Assembly (NCBI GenBank): GCA_051880375.1
Contig: JBJENV010000076.1
Span: 1-64,000 of the forward strand
Direction: 5' to 3'
Length of the DNA stretch: 64,000 nt
DNA from: SIG299 sp051880375
Lineage (GTDB): Bacteria > Bacillota > Clostridia > Lachnospirales > Lachnospiraceae
Both the position numbers and the translations under genes were made by a program. Numbering within the stretch: position 1 is the stretch's first letter; the number at the start of each line of letters is the position of its first letter. The notes below the pieces were generated by a model. It saw only the letters and a program-made list of their open reading frames with translations, searched no databases and was not told where the DNA came from. Below, in pieces: positions 44,164-53,780 of the stretch.

Positions 44164-47100
44164 TTAAATGTTGCAGATATTCACAATCGAAAGCTTCTCC
44201 TTATCCGCATTTTCCAGACTTGTCAGCAATGCGTTTGCCGTGTCAAGCGAAGTCAGGCAGGTCACGCCGGTTTCGATTGCGGTACGGCGGATTAAGAAGC
44301 CGTCACGGCTCTTGTCTCGTCCCTTGCTCGGTGTATCGATGACAAGGTCAATCTCATGCGTCAGAATCAGGTCGAGAATATTCGGCGATTCCTTGCTTAA
44401 CTTATTGACAATCGTTGTTTCGATACCGGAAAGCTGTAAGGCATACGCCGTGCTCTTCGTTGCATAGATTTCATAGCCGAGCGCCTTAAACCGCTTTGCC
44501 ACACCGACTGCCTCCGGCTTGTCCGCATCCTTTACCGTAATGATGACCTTCTTATGCTTCGGCAGGTTAATGCCGGCTCCGAGGAATGCCTTATAAAGCG
44601 CCTCGTTAAAGTTTTTGGAAATACCGAGGCACTCACCGGTGGACTTCATTTCCGGTCCGAGACTGATATCGGCTCCGTACAGCTTCTCAAACGAGAATAC
44701 CGGCATCTTAATCGCAATATACTCCGACTTCTTTGCCAGTCCGTATTCATAGCCCTGCTCACGAATCGACTTGCCGAGGATTGCCCTGGTTGCCACATCG
44801 ACAATCGGAATGCCGGTTACCTTGCTGATGTACGGCACGGTACGGCTGGAACGAGGGTTTACCTCAATGATATAGACCTCTTCTCCGGTCACGATGAACT
44901 GGATGTTAATCAGTCCGATGACATGCAGGGAATTTGCCAGCTTCTTTGTATAATCAATGATTGTCTCAATTACCGTTTCCGAAAGACTCTGCGCCGGATA
45001 CATGGAAATGCTGTCACCGGAATGAATACCGGTGCGCTCCACATGCTCCATAATCCCCGGAATCAGGACGTCAGCACCGTCGCAGACCGCATCGACCTCG
45101 ACCTCCTTACCGACTAAATACTTATCAACAAGAATCGGGTGCTCCTGCACGTTCCGGTTGATGATTGCCATGAACTCTCTGATGTCGTCGTCGCTGATGG
45201 CAATCTGCATTCCCGCACCGCCAAGCACGTAGGACGGACGTACCAGCACCGGATAGCCAAGCTCATTTGCCGCTGCAATCGCCTCTTCGGTTGTAAACAC
45301 GGTCTTTCCCTGCGGGCGCTTGATGTTACATTCTTCCAGAATCCGGTCAAAGAGTTCTCTGTCTTCTGCCGCATCGACATTTTCCGCAGAAGTTCCGAGA
45401 ATCGGCACACCCATTTTAAGCAGTGACTCCGTCAGCTTGATTGCCGTCTGTCCGCCAAACTGCACTACCGCACCGTCCGGCTTTTCCAGATCCACAATGT
45501 TCTCGACATCCTCTGCGGTCAGCGGCTCAAAGTAAAGCTTATCCGCAATGTCAAAGTCGGTACTTACGGTTTCCGGGTTGTTGTTGACTATAATCGTTTC
45601 GATGCCGCTCTTCTTTAGCTGCCATGCACTGTGTACCGAGCAGTAGTCAAACTCAATGCCCTGTCCGATGTGAATCGGGCCGGAGCCGAGTACCATGACC
45701 TTCTTTTTATCGTTGGTAGCTTCTACCTCGTTTTGTGCACCGAAGCAGGAATAGTAATACGGTGTTTCCGCATCAAACTCTGCTGCACAGGTATCTACGG
45801 TCTTAAATGCCGCCCGGATACCGTAACCTTCTTTTCTTAATTTTTTGATTTCCTCCTCGGTTTTTCCGGTCAGCTCCGCAATCGCACGGTCCGGGAACTC
45901 CATCTTCTTTGCCGCAAGCATCAGTTCCTTCGTCATCGGCTCTGTGGCAAGACGTTCCTCCATCCTGACCAGATTGTGTACCTTGGAAAGGAACCAGCGG
46001 TCAATTCTCGTAATCCGGTAAAGCTCATCATAAGAAATACCGCGGCGGAGCGCTTCCGCAATACGGAACAGTCTGCGGTCATCCACCAGAAGCAGCTGCT
46101 CCGCCAGCTCTTCATCGCTTAACCTGTCAAAGCCGCCGAAACGCATACTGTAAATATTCTGTCCGAGGGAACGAAATGCTTTTAAAAGCGCTCCCTCAAA
46201 GTTTGTGCAGATGCTCATGACCTCACCGGTTGCCTTCATCTGCGTCGTCAGGGTTCTCTTTGCCATGACAAACTTATCAAACGGCCACTTCGGAACCTTA
46301 ACGACAACATAGTCAAGCGCCGGCTCAAAGCTTGCCACTGTTTTCTTTGTAATCGCATTTTCAATTTCATCTAACGTGTAACCGAGCGCAATCTTGGCAG
46401 CTACCTTTGCAATCGGATAGCCCGTTGCCTTGGAGGCAAGTGCCGAGGAACGGCTGACACGCGGGTTTACTTCAATGACACAGTATTCAAATGAGTCCGG
46501 ATTCAGCGCGTACTGCACGTTGCAGCCGCCGGTAATGCCAAGCTCGGTAATAATCTTTAATGCCGAAGTACGAAGCATCTGGTGATCCTTGTCCGAGAGT
46601 GTCTGCGACGGTGCCACCACGATACTGTCGCCGGTATGGACACCGACCGGGTCGATGTTTTCCATGTTGCAGACGGTAATGCAGTTGCCTGCGCCGTCAC
46701 GCATTACCTCATACTCAATTTCCTTCCAGCCTGCAATGCTCTTTTCAATCAGACACTGATGCACGCGGGAAAGACGCAGACCATTGCTGCAAATTTCCTC
46801 CAACTGCTCCCTGTCCTTTGCGATACCGCCGCCGGAGCCGCCGAGCGTATAGGCCGGGCGAATGACGACCGGATAGCCGATGGTCTCCGCAAATGCCACC
46901 GCATCCTTGACCGTATTGACTACCTCGGACGGTGCGCACGGCTCGTTGATTTTCTCCATGGTCAGCTTGAACTCCAGACGGTCTTCCGCCTTTTTGATAG
47001 TTTCGGAGGTCGTACCGATTAACGTTACATTATTTTCTTCTAAAAAGCCCGATTCCTGCAGCTCCATCGCAATGTTTAGCGCGGCCTGTCCGCCGAGTGT

Positions 47101-47364
47101 CGGCAGCAGGGAGTCCGGGGCTTCTTCTTTAATAATCTTCTTTAAAATCTCTGCAGTCAGCGGCTCAATGTAAACCGCATCCGCAATGTTCTTATCCGTC
47201 ATAATCGTTGCCGGATTGGAGTTTGCCAAAACGACCTGAATGCCCTCCTCCTTTAAGGAGCGGCACGCCTGCGTTCCCGCGTAGTCGAATTCTGCTGCCT
47301 GACCGATGACAATCGGACCGGAACCAATGACTAATACTTTTTTAATCTTCATATTCTTCGGCAT
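44164..47364 (-). CDS. carB: Carbamoyl-phosphate synthase, large subunit
   Basis: 1066 residues, normal length. Two ATP-grasp halves, each starting with a KVLVIGSGPIVIGQ-type segment, and a C-terminal allosteric MGS domain (KKVIITVKDADKPEAV). It makes carbamoyl phosphate from bicarbonate, ATP and the ammonia passed from CarA, for pyrimidines and arginine. Its ATG overlaps the carA stop (TAATG). Confidence 0.98.
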   Translation of the reverse strand: MPKNMKIKKVLVIGSGPIVIGQAAEFDYAGTQACRSLKEEGIQVVLANSNPATIMTDKNIADAVYIEPLTAEILKKIIKEEAPDSLLPTLGGQAALNIAMELQESGFLEENNVTLIGTTSETIKKAEDRLEFKLTMEKINEPCAPSEVVNTVKDAVAFAETIGYPVVIRPAYTLGGSGGGIAKDREQLEEICSNGLRLSRVHQCLIEKSIAGWKEIEYEVMRDGAGNCITVCNMENIDPVGVHTGDSIVVAPSQTLSDKDHQMLRTSALKIITELGITGGCNVQYALNPDSFEYCVIEVNPRVSRSSALASKATGYPIAKVAAKIALGYTLDEIENAITKKTVASFEPALDYVVVKVPKWPFDKFVMAKRTLTTQMKATGEVMSICTNFEGALLKAFRSLGQNIYSMRFGGFDRLSDEELAEQLLLVDDRRLFRIAEALRRGISYDELYRITRIDRWFLSKVHNLVRMEERLATEPMTKELMLAAKKMEFPDRAIAELTGKTEEEIKKLRKEGYGIRAAFKTVDTCAAEFDAETPYYYSCFGAQNEVEATNDKKKVMVLGSGPIHIGQGIEFDYCSVHSAWQLKKSGIETIIVNNNPETVSTDFDIADKLYFEPLTAEDVENIVDLEKPDGAVVQFGGQTAIKLTESLLKMGVPILGTSAENVDAAEDRELFDRILEECNIKRPQGKTVFTTEEAIAAANELGYPVLVRPSYVLGGAGMQIAISDDDIREFMAIINRNVQEHPILVDKYLVGKEVEVDAVCDGADVLIPGIMEHVERTGIHSGDSISMYPAQSLSETVIETIIDYTKKLANSLHVIGLINIQFIVTGEEVYIIEVNPRSSRTVPYISKVTGIPIVDVATRAILGKSIREQGYEYGLAKKSEYIAIKMPVFSFEKLYGADISLGPEMKSTGECLGISKNFNEALYKAFLGAGINLPKHKKVIITVKDADKPEAVGVAKRFKALGYEIYATKSTAYALQLSGIETTIVNKLSKESPNILDLILTHEIDLVIDTPSKGRDKSRDGFLIRRTAIETGVTCLTSLDTANALLTSLENADKEKLSIVNICNI

Positions 47365-48488
47365 TATCGGTTCACCTCCATCATGTTCATAAACTTGTCA
47401 AACAAAAACTCTGTATCCTGCGGACCGGAGCATGCCTCCGGATGGAACTGTACGGTAAAGATGTTCTTGCCGATGTAGTGCAGTCCTTCCACCGTACCGT
47501 CGTTTGCATTGATAAAGCTAAGCTCCGCCAAATCCCGTTTTACCGAGGTTTCCACAACCATATATCCGTGGTTCTGGGAAGACATATATACTCTGCCGTC
47601 GGTCAGATCTTTTACCGGATGATTTGCTCCGCGGTGTCCCCACTTCATTTTCTTTGTTTCACAGCCGGTTGCCAGCGCCATCAGCTGATGTCCGAGGCAT
47701 ATTGCAAAAATCGGAACATTGCTGTCGTAAAGCTTTTTCATTTCCGCAATAATTTCGGTAAGCTCTGCCGGGTCGCCCGGTCCGTTGGAAAGCATAATGC
47801 CGTCCGGATGCCCTGCAAGCACCTCTTCGGCACTCGTATATGCCGGATACACCGTAACCGTACAGCCTCTCTTTAACAGGCAGCGCAAAATATTTTCCTT
47901 GGAGCCGAAATCAAGCAACGCCACATGGAAACCTGTATTCTGTGTATAAGGACGTTTTTCATCTAATGGGGTAGGATGGAACTCGGAAGGTACATGAACC
48001 GATGGTTTTAAACAGGTCACGCGGCGTACCACACCGGTCACCCGATACTCTTTTAGCTTAGGAAGAACTTCTTCAAATACGACATTCGGATTTGTTGTTA
48101 TCAGACCATTCATGGTGCCTTTTTCTCTGAGGCGTTTTGTCAATGCTCTTGTATCCACACCGACAATACCGGGAATCTCATTGGCAAGCAAAAAGGCTTC
48201 CAACGTATCCTCACTTCTGAAGTTGCTAGGCAGTTCTGCCAGTTCGTGAATAATATACGCATCCGCAAAGCAATGCTTTGACTCCATATCCGGGTAAGCA
48301 ACACCATAATTACCAATCAATGGATACGTCATTACGATTGCCTGTCCCGCATACGACGGGTCCGTCAGAATTTCCAAATAACCGGTCATGCTTGTATTGA
48401 ACACGATTTCACTGATGACATCCTTCTTGGCACCGATGCTCTCGCCTTCAAATACCGAGCCGTCCTCCAGTATGAGATATGCTTTCAT
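47364..48488 (-). CDS. carA: Carbamoyl-phosphate synthase, small subunit
   Basis: 374 residues. The glutamine amidotransferase domain shows the nucleophile in FAICLGHQLMA, and NHGYMV and FHPEACSGP at the end. The N-terminal domain has FNTSMTGYLEILTDPSY. The leader is only about 30 nt from the predicted start, so a PyrR-type attenuator is not seen. Confidence 0.98.
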   Translation of the reverse strand: MKAYLILEDGSVFEGESIGAKKDVISEIVFNTSMTGYLEILTDPSYAGQAIVMTYPLIGNYGVAYPDMESKHCFADAYIIHELAELPSNFRSEDTLEAFLLANEIPGIVGVDTRALTKRLREKGTMNGLITTNPNVVFEEVLPKLKEYRVTGVVRRVTCLKPSVHVPSEFHPTPLDEKRPYTQNTGFHVALLDFGSKENILRCLLKRGCTVTVYPAYTSAEEVLAGHPDGIMLSNGPGDPAELTEIIAEMKKLYDSNVPIFAICLGHQLMALATGCETKKMKWGHRGANHPVKDLTDGRVYMSSQNHGYMVVETSVKRDLAELSFINANDGTVEGLHYIGKNIFTVQFHPEACSGPQDTEFLFDKFMNMMEVNR

Positions 48489-48525
48489 TAGGGAACCTCC
48501 TTGTATTTTTGCTCAAATTGTTAGA

Positions 48526-48554
48526 ATTCTATCATAAGAAAAGACAAAATGCAA
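48526..48554 (-). promoter_or_regulatory. Promoter of carAB
   Basis: Minus strand TTGCAT (48549-48554), spacer 17, TAGAAT (48526-48531). Confidence 0.6.
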
Positions 48555-48611
48555 GTGTCTTTCTGCATTTTTTCCCGCTAAAATATTTTGGGAACTCAGT
48601 CTACTTCCTTG

Positions 48612-48640
48612 TTGCTATTCCAACCCAAAGATGCTAAAAT
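48612..48640 (+). promoter_or_regulatory. Promoter of the chemoreceptor gene
   Basis: TTGCTA (48612-48617), spacer 17, TAAAAT (48635-48640). No convincing sigma-D (flagellar) motif was found. Confidence 0.55.
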
Positions 48641-48693
48641 CTGTTTAACAGCATTACAGATACAATAAGAAAAAACCAAAGGAGATGTTACAC

Positions 48694-51129
48694 ATGAAAA
48701 GTATTAAAGCAAAAATCATCTTGCTCGGCGCCGTTTCCATTCTGTGTACTATCATTCTGGGTATCACCGGAATTACCATTATGAACAGCAACAATTCCAG
48801 TAATCAGGTGCTCAGTGATATCAATAGTATCAATCTCAGGCAAAATGAAAATACCATGCAGGAGACTTCCTTTCTGTATGACCTTAACCTGAGCCATTAC
48901 CAGACAATAGACGCAAATCTGTCTACGATGAATGATGCGGTAAAGGATGCGCTTCGTTACAGCAGCGGGCAGAGCTATCATTCTGATTTGGAGAACATTT
49001 CTTCCAATATAGATACAACCGTAAACAATACGGCACAGCTTCGTAAGCTTTTGGGAGAAAGAGGCTTTCAATTTGGAGAGGGAAAATACGATTCCTTTTT
49101 TGCAGGGGACGAAGTATTTGCCTCCTGTTTCGTCGAGTTAGGGTATGAAGCAGCATGGGTAGACGGTGCCTGGGATCGTATTACTTTTTCGGAAGCAGAT
49201 TCTGTGAAACTGGACGGAAAAAACTACCGAAAGGCAGTATACAATTATGATCTTCCTGCAGCATCCAAAAGAGATATCCTTTCCATCCGTTTAGGCGGCT
49301 ATGGTCTTGGATATTCCGGAACTATTTATCTTACCGACTTAAAATTTGATAATACCCCGATTGACATCGCAGCACTTAACCGGTCCGTTCTGGATACCTC
49401 CTACGGAGATGGCTTGTCGGAACTTAACATCTCTTCCTTTGACGGAAAAGACTGCATCGCATTGAAAGTCAGCTATTCTTCTGAGGGAGGGCTTTGGCAG
49501 GAAGCGCTTTTAAATATTGATATTCAAGGCTATGACAATACCGTTTCCAAGAAAGTTTCTTATACCATTTACCTGGAGGATAATCAGCCTCCTCAGATGA
49601 GCGTATCGGCAAATCTTGACGGTAAATATGATTTTGAAACAACTCTGGCACAGGTCAACAGTCTGTTTGCAGAATACAGCAGGCTCGTAGCGGAAGGAAG
49701 CGATACCGGAAGCTATCCTGAAGATATGACCGCACTTCTGAACGAAATAACCGCAAATGCTTCTCTATACATACTGACACCGGAAGTTGCAGACAGTATG
49801 ATTGCCGCAACAGCAGCCAAGTCGGATGCTTTGAAAGAAATTGTGGAATGTGATACCGATATTCTTACCATTAAGGCGGAAAACAACCGCCTCAATGCAG
49901 CACTTACCGAATCCGCTTCCAACGTGCGTGAGCAGATAGAAGAAATGACCAATCTGCAGAAGGCTACCATGTCTACTCTGATTTACAGCGTATTTCTGAT
50001 AGGTGCCGTTCTCGTGGTTGTATTGACCTTATTTGTCATTTCGTCGGTTCAGAAGAGCATCCAGAAGTTCAAAGGAACACTGGAGGAAATCTCCGATGGC
50101 AACATCATGGTAAAAGCACAGACAAATAACAAAAATGAATTTGATACCTTTGGACGTTCCTTAAACAGCATGACAGATAAGCTTTCGGAGGTAATGAAAA
50201 ACGTCATTACCTGTGGGGCAGAGCTGAACAGCACCGGTACCGAGCTGGAGCAGATCTCCCGCAACTGTGAAAGTATATCGGAACAGGTAGACATTTCCGT
50301 TTCGGGAATTGCCGAAGGAGCTACATCACAGGCAGAGGATGTGGTTACTTCCGCAAATGAGATATCGCATCTGGGCGATTTAATGGACAGCATGGACGCA
50401 GATATTGCGGAGCTTGATCAGACATCGGTCAATATGAAGCAGGCGAGCGACGGCGCAGCAAAAATACTCCTTGCACTCAGCGACTCCAATCATCATATGA
50501 CAGACAGCATCTATAAGATTGCTGATCAGATTACCAAGACAAACGATTCCGTGAAGGAAATAGAGGAAGCCGTTTCCTTCATTTCTTCCATTGCTGACCA
50601 GACAAACCTGTTATCACTCAATGCCAGCATAGAAGCTGCAAGAGCCGGAGACGCCGGCAGGGGATTTGCAGTAGTTGCATCAGAAATACAGCAGCTTGCC
50701 GACCAGTCCAACCATTCTGCAAATACCATTTTCCAGGTGATCACAAATCTGATTAACGATTTCAAGGAAACGCTTGCAATCATGGAGGAAGTCAAGAAAG
50801 CAACAGAAGAACAGAACGAAAAGCTGATGCAGACGCAGACACAGTTTGAGGTTGTAAATTCAGGAATCGCACAGTCAAGAGACAAGACAGCTGTTATAAA
50901 GGACGCTATCGTCGAATGCAACAACGTACGTTCCGCGGTATCCCAGATTATGATGAATCTGTCTGCCATTTCAGAAGAGAATGCATCCTCTACCACGGAA
51001 ACAGCGTCCGCCATGCAGCATTTGAACAATACCATTTCCACACTGCTAAAAGAGTCGAAAAAGCTTCTGACCTTGTCGGCGCAGCTGGATGAGGATATGA
51101 AGTTCTTCCACCTTGGCAGCAATTCGTAA
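48694..51129 (+). CDS. Methyl-accepting chemotaxis protein
   Basis: 811 residues from the ATG at 48694 (AAAGGAG, spacing 9). TM1 at about 7-28, a large extracytoplasmic region of about 400 residues, TM2 (STLIYSVFLIGAVLVVVLTLF region), a HAMP domain, then a signalling coiled coil with the conserved hairpin tip SIADQTNLLSLNASIEAARA. It should report a ligand to CheA/CheW. The sensor domain is longer than a single CACHE and I cannot name it. No che genes are nearby. Confidence 0.93.
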   Translation: MKSIKAKIILLGAVSILCTIILGITGITIMNSNNSSNQVLSDINSINLRQNENTMQETSFLYDLNLSHYQTIDANLSTMNDAVKDALRYSSGQSYHSDLENISSNIDTTVNNTAQLRKLLGERGFQFGEGKYDSFFAGDEVFASCFVELGYEAAWVDGAWDRITFSEADSVKLDGKNYRKAVYNYDLPAASKRDILSIRLGGYGLGYSGTIYLTDLKFDNTPIDIAALNRSVLDTSYGDGLSELNISSFDGKDCIALKVSYSSEGGLWQEALLNIDIQGYDNTVSKKVSYTIYLEDNQPPQMSVSANLDGKYDFETTLAQVNSLFAEYSRLVAEGSDTGSYPEDMTALLNEITANASLYILTPEVADSMIAATAAKSDALKEIVECDTDILTIKAENNRLNAALTESASNVREQIEEMTNLQKATMSTLIYSVFLIGAVLVVVLTLFVISSVQKSIQKFKGTLEEISDGNIMVKAQTNNKNEFDTFGRSLNSMTDKLSEVMKNVITCGAELNSTGTELEQISRNCESISEQVDISVSGIAEGATSQAEDVVTSANEISHLGDLMDSMDADIAELDQTSVNMKQASDGAAKILLALSDSNHHMTDSIYKIADQITKTNDSVKEIEEAVSFISSIADQTNLLSLNASIEAARAGDAGRGFAVVASEIQQLADQSNHSANTIFQVITNLINDFKETLAIMEEVKKATEEQNEKLMQTQTQFEVVNSGIAQSRDKTAVIKDAIVECNNVRSAVSQIMMNLSAISEENASSTTETASAMQHLNNTISTLLKESKKLLTLSAQLDEDMKFFHLGSNS

Positions 51130-51181
51130 CCGGTTTCTGCCATTCCTATGAGACAGTGCCGTTGGTACTGTCTGGACTGCG

Positions 51182-51213
51182 GGAAAGCCCGGGGCATATG
51201 CCCCGGGCTTTCC
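51182..51213. terminator. 32-bp perfect palindrome between convergent genes
   Basis: GGAAAGCCCGGGGCAT (51182-51197) is followed at once by its exact complement (51198-51213). It lies between the chemoreceptor and rsgA, which converge, so it probably ends both transcripts, although T runs are weak. Confidence 0.65.
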
Positions 51214-51253
51214 TATCTTATAAAAACTTACCATTCACTTGCAAAAGCAGTGT

Positions 51254-52300
51254 TTACCTTTTCCACCCTGCTTTTTTCACAGCCGCTGCTCTTTTTAACC
51301 GCACCGCCTCTTTTCTTGTACTGTGCGCTGCTTCCTTCTGAAGCTTTTGATAGCTGGTAAAGCGTTCTTTCGACAGTATTCCCGCCTCCATCGCCGCCCG
51401 TACGGCACAGCCTGGTTCCTTCTCATGCCGGCAGTCCGAAAAGCGACACCGGGCTGCAAGTTCCGCAACATCCGCAAACGACGCGTCAATTCCGTCACCG
51501 ACCGCCCAGATGCCAAGCTCTCTCATTCCGGGTGTATCCACCATCAGTGCGCCGTTGTCCAATGCAATCATCTGCCGGTGCGTCGTTGTATGACGCCCCC
51601 TGTCATCACTCTCTCTGATTTCCGAGGTTGCCATGACCTCGCGCCCGGCAAGTGTGTTAATCAGCGTGGACTTCCCGATGCCGGACGAACCGGTGACTGC
51701 TACCACCTTCCCGGGTGTCACATAGCGTTTTAGCTCTTCCAGTCCCATGCCGTTCTTTGCTGAAACCGCAAGCACCGGAACACCTGCTGCAACTGCCTTC
51801 ATCAGTGCAAGCTTTTCCTCCACGTTTTCGCACAAGTCCGCCTTTGTCAGCACAATCACCGGCGTTCCGCCGCTCTCCCAGGCAGTCAGAAGATAACGTT
51901 CCATTTTCCTCACATTAAAGTCCTGATTCAGCGATTCCATCAAGAATACCGTATCAAAATTGGCCGCAACCACCTGCCTTGCAACATTACCGGTCACTGC
52001 TCCGGTTCCGCCCGGCGTCACCCGCAGAAACTGTGACTTTCTTTCCAGCACACGGGTAATCACGCTGTCACCGCATGGATTCGGAGCCGCAGCTACCACA
52101 TCTCCGATTGCCGGATATTCTTTTACCGCGGCATTCTGATAAAATACCGAGCCCTTCAGTACCGCACTGACCGGCTCTTCTCTGCCATCTGCCGCTAACG
52201 GCAGTAATTTATAATGCTCCTTGTGTACCTCCCACACTCTGAAAAGTACAAGACCTTCGTTTTGTTCCTTCTCTGTCAACTGTTGTTCAAAAAAATTCAT
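51254..52300 (-). CDS. rsgA: Ribosome small subunit-dependent GTPase RsgA
   Basis: 348 residues from the ATG at 52300 (AAGGAG, spacing 8); the frame is open to 52384. OB-fold start, a circularly permuted GTPase with G4 (TKADL) before G1 (GSSGIGKST) and G3 (DTPGM), and the C-terminal zinc finger CRFSDCRHEKEPGC. It helps the last steps of 30S assembly. An unusual leader of about 275 nt with a small reading frame and terminator hairpin precedes it. Confidence 0.93.
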   Translation of the reverse strand: MNFFEQQLTEKEQNEGLVLFRVWEVHKEHYKLLPLAADGREEPVSAVLKGSVFYQNAAVKEYPAIGDVVAAAPNPCGDSVITRVLERKSQFLRVTPGGTGAVTGNVARQVVAANFDTVFLMESLNQDFNVRKMERYLLTAWESGGTPVIVLTKADLCENVEEKLALMKAVAAGVPVLAVSAKNGMGLEELKRYVTPGKVVAVTGSSGIGKSTLINTLAGREVMATSEIRESDDRGRHTTTHRQMIALDNGALMVDTPGMRELGIWAVGDGIDASFADVAELAARCRFSDCRHEKEPGCAVRAAMEAGILSKERFTSYQKLQKEAAHSTRKEAVRLKRAAAVKKAGWKR

Positions 52301-52385
52301 GCTTTGCTCTCCTTGTTTTTTGCTCTGCTTCTTCGTAAGGAATACCTGAGTACCCATTATGGAAGAAACTGTTTTAGGTAACAAA

Positions 52386-52408
52386 AAAACACGCCATCCG
52401 CGTGTTTT
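52386..52408 (-). terminator. Terminator hairpin in the rsgA leader
   Basis: AAAACACGC (52386-52394) pairs with GCGTGTTTT (52400-52408), followed on the minus strand by a run of T. It stands 86 nt before the rsgA start and downstream of the predicted promoter. Confidence 0.8.
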
Positions 52409-52496
52409 CTCTCCTGCCCTGTAGGTAAGCTTTTTCCTTCAGGGCGCCTATGAAATGCGAAAGGTGTCTGTGCGGCCGCACAAAAATGTGCGCCGT

Positions 52497-52532
52497 TTAT
52501 GCGGTTGTTCTCACTCTCTTTGTATTTTTCAT
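52497..52532 (-). CDS. Putative leader peptide upstream of rsgA
   Basis: An 11-codon frame, MKNTKRVRTTA, begins with ATG at 52532 and has AAGGAG 10 nt upstream (52543-52548). It ends beside a set of hairpins: CGCAC/GTGCG (52477-52492), the 12-bp palindrome GTGCGGCCGCAC (52470-52481) and GCCCTG/CAGGGC (52416-52445). Its last codons (ACC GCA) can pair with the palindrome. This is the layout of a ribosome-controlled attenuator. The peptide has not been recognised elsewhere. Confidence 0.5.
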   Translation of the reverse strand: MKNTKRVRTTA

Positions 52533-52582
52533 AAAAACACCACTCCTTTTCGCCAAAAAACAAGTTTTATGATACAGGTAAT

Positions 52583-52611
52583 ATTATATTACATTGCTTT
52601 GCAGAATACAA
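52583..52611 (-). promoter_or_regulatory. Promoter of the rsgA leader
   Basis: Minus strand TTGTAT (52606-52611), spacer 17, TATAAT (52583-52588). Confidence 0.65.
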
Positions 52612-52626
52612 GAACAAATTCGCGTC

Positions 52627-52653
52627 ACTTTTTTCAATTCCGCGCATATATTA
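52627..52653 (+). promoter_or_regulatory. Possible sigma-K promoter of the sleC-like gene
   Basis: AC at 52627-52628, a 16-nt spacer and CATATATTA at 52645-52653, matching the mother-cell sigma-K pattern AC-N16/17-CATANNNTA. The consensus is short, so chance is possible. Confidence 0.4.
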
Positions 52654-52717
52654 TTCATAATACGTTCTAAGCGCCCGTCATGATGCAGTCATCTGCCGGC
52701 GCCCTTAAGGAGAAAAT

Positions 52718-53458
52718 ATGCCATTTTTCTTTTCCGTTTTTTATGCTCCTGACGGCACAGAGGGAGGTCCTTCTTTTGTTTATCCTGCCACAATGAACAC
52801 CAACGCTTCCAATACGGGAGGCTTTCAGGCAGAAATCACCTCTCTTTCCGACAACTTTCCGATTGAAAACGCCACGATTGACATTGCAACCGTAGAGAAT
52901 CCCGGAAGAATTTTAGAGGAAATCAAAACCTCGGCTTCCGGGCTGACACCGGTGATTTATCTTCCGGCTCCGCCGCTCGAATACAGCATGGCACCGTCCG
53001 AAATCCGTCCTTACAGCGAATATGTGCTGACCATCAGCGCCCCGGGCTATGAGCCGATTCAGATTAGCGGTGCGGAGGTCCTTCCGGGTGTCATTGCCAA
53101 GCAGGCAGCTTCCCTGCTTCCTCAGTCTCCGAGCATGCCGGATACCGAAGAACAGTTCGTCATTCCCGACCACACGCTGTATGGAGAATACCCGCCGAAA
53201 ATCGTGGAAGAGGAAGTCAAAGAGGTTGCCTCCCTCGGCGAAATCGTTCTGCAAAATGTCGTCATCCCGGAATTCATCGTAGTGCATGACGGTCTTCCAA
53301 GCAACTCCAACGCCAAAAACTATTACGTCCGCTACCGCGACTATATCAAAAACGTAGCTTCCAGCGAGATTTACGCAACCTGGCCGGAATCCACCATTTA
53401 TGCCAATATTCTTGCCATCCAGTCCTTTACGTTAAACCGCGTCTATACGGAATGGTAG
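52718..53458 (+). CDS. sleC: SleC-like spore cortex-lytic enzyme, N-terminal part of an interrupted gene
   Basis: 246 codons (AAGGAG before the ATG). After an N-terminal beta-rich region comes YVRYRDYIKNVASSEIYATW, the start of a SpoIID/SleC-type lytic domain with its catalytic-type Glu, and ILAIQSFTLNRVYTEW. It stops at TAG (53456-53458), a codon created by the inserted element. The frame resumes at 60953 with YRSKGYDFTIT; SleC proteins read YTEWYRS-GY here without a break. The joined protein would have 440 residues, close to SleC length. In the present state the truncated product lacks half of its catalytic domain and the peptidoglycan-binding domain. Confidence 0.85.
   Translation: MPFFFSVFYAPDGTEGGPSFVYPATMNTNASNTGGFQAEITSLSDNFPIENATIDIATVENPGRILEEIKTSASGLTPVIYLPAPPLEYSMAPSEIRPYSEYVLTISAPGYEPIQISGAEVLPGVIAKQAASLLPQSPSMPDTEEQFVIPDHTLYGEYPPKIVEEEVKEVASLGEIVLQNVVIPEFIVVHDGLPSNSNAKNYYVRYRDYIKNVASSEIYATWPESTIYANILAIQSFTLNRVYTEW
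53454..53457. other. Left attachment site (attL) core
   Basis: GGTA at 53454-53457 is shared with 60951-60954. Left flank CGGAAT is host gene; right flank GGGGAAACACCACT is element. Confidence 0.75.
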
Positions 53459-53573
53459 GGGAAACACCACTCATTCGTGGTTGTCGTTCCCTTATCCTTA
53501 ATCAATTAGTTATCAAAATGACTGGGAAAAATTCTTACGAGATTGAATATCACTAGAATGTTGGACAAGCAGT

Positions 53574-53607
53574 AAAAAAGGCAGGTGCGAAATCAATCGT
53601 GCCTGCC
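53574..53607 (-). terminator. Terminator of the DUF2099-like gene
   Basis: GGCAGG (53580-53585) pairs with CCTGCC (53602-53607), with a run of six T on the minus strand. The rest of 53459-53780 holds the attL flank and a small CCGAA/TTCGG hairpin, but no gene. Confidence 0.75.
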
Positions 53608-53780
53608 AAAATTGTAAGTACTTAATCTAAACTTCTGCCGAACGTGCTTCGGACAATATCACTTAAATTGAGGACTTTTCTTTTCCTCTATTAGATTGTA
53701 GCATATTGATTTTTCAAAATCAACAGACAGACAAACTGGAATTTACAATATTAATTTACTATAAAGCCGTATTCATCTGC

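Noticed and set aside
48541..48580. PyrR or other attenuator of carAB
   Set aside because: The AAAATGCA/TGCATTTT hairpin overlaps the -35 and lies upstream of the start, so it is not in the transcript.
48635..48670. Sigma-D flagellar promoter of the chemoreceptor
   Set aside because: TAAA is followed at the expected distance by a poor match to GCCGATAA; the sigma-A pair fits better.
52357..52563. 68-codon minus frame in the rsgA leader
   Set aside because: It runs through the terminator hairpin in another frame than the leader peptide and has no ribosome site.
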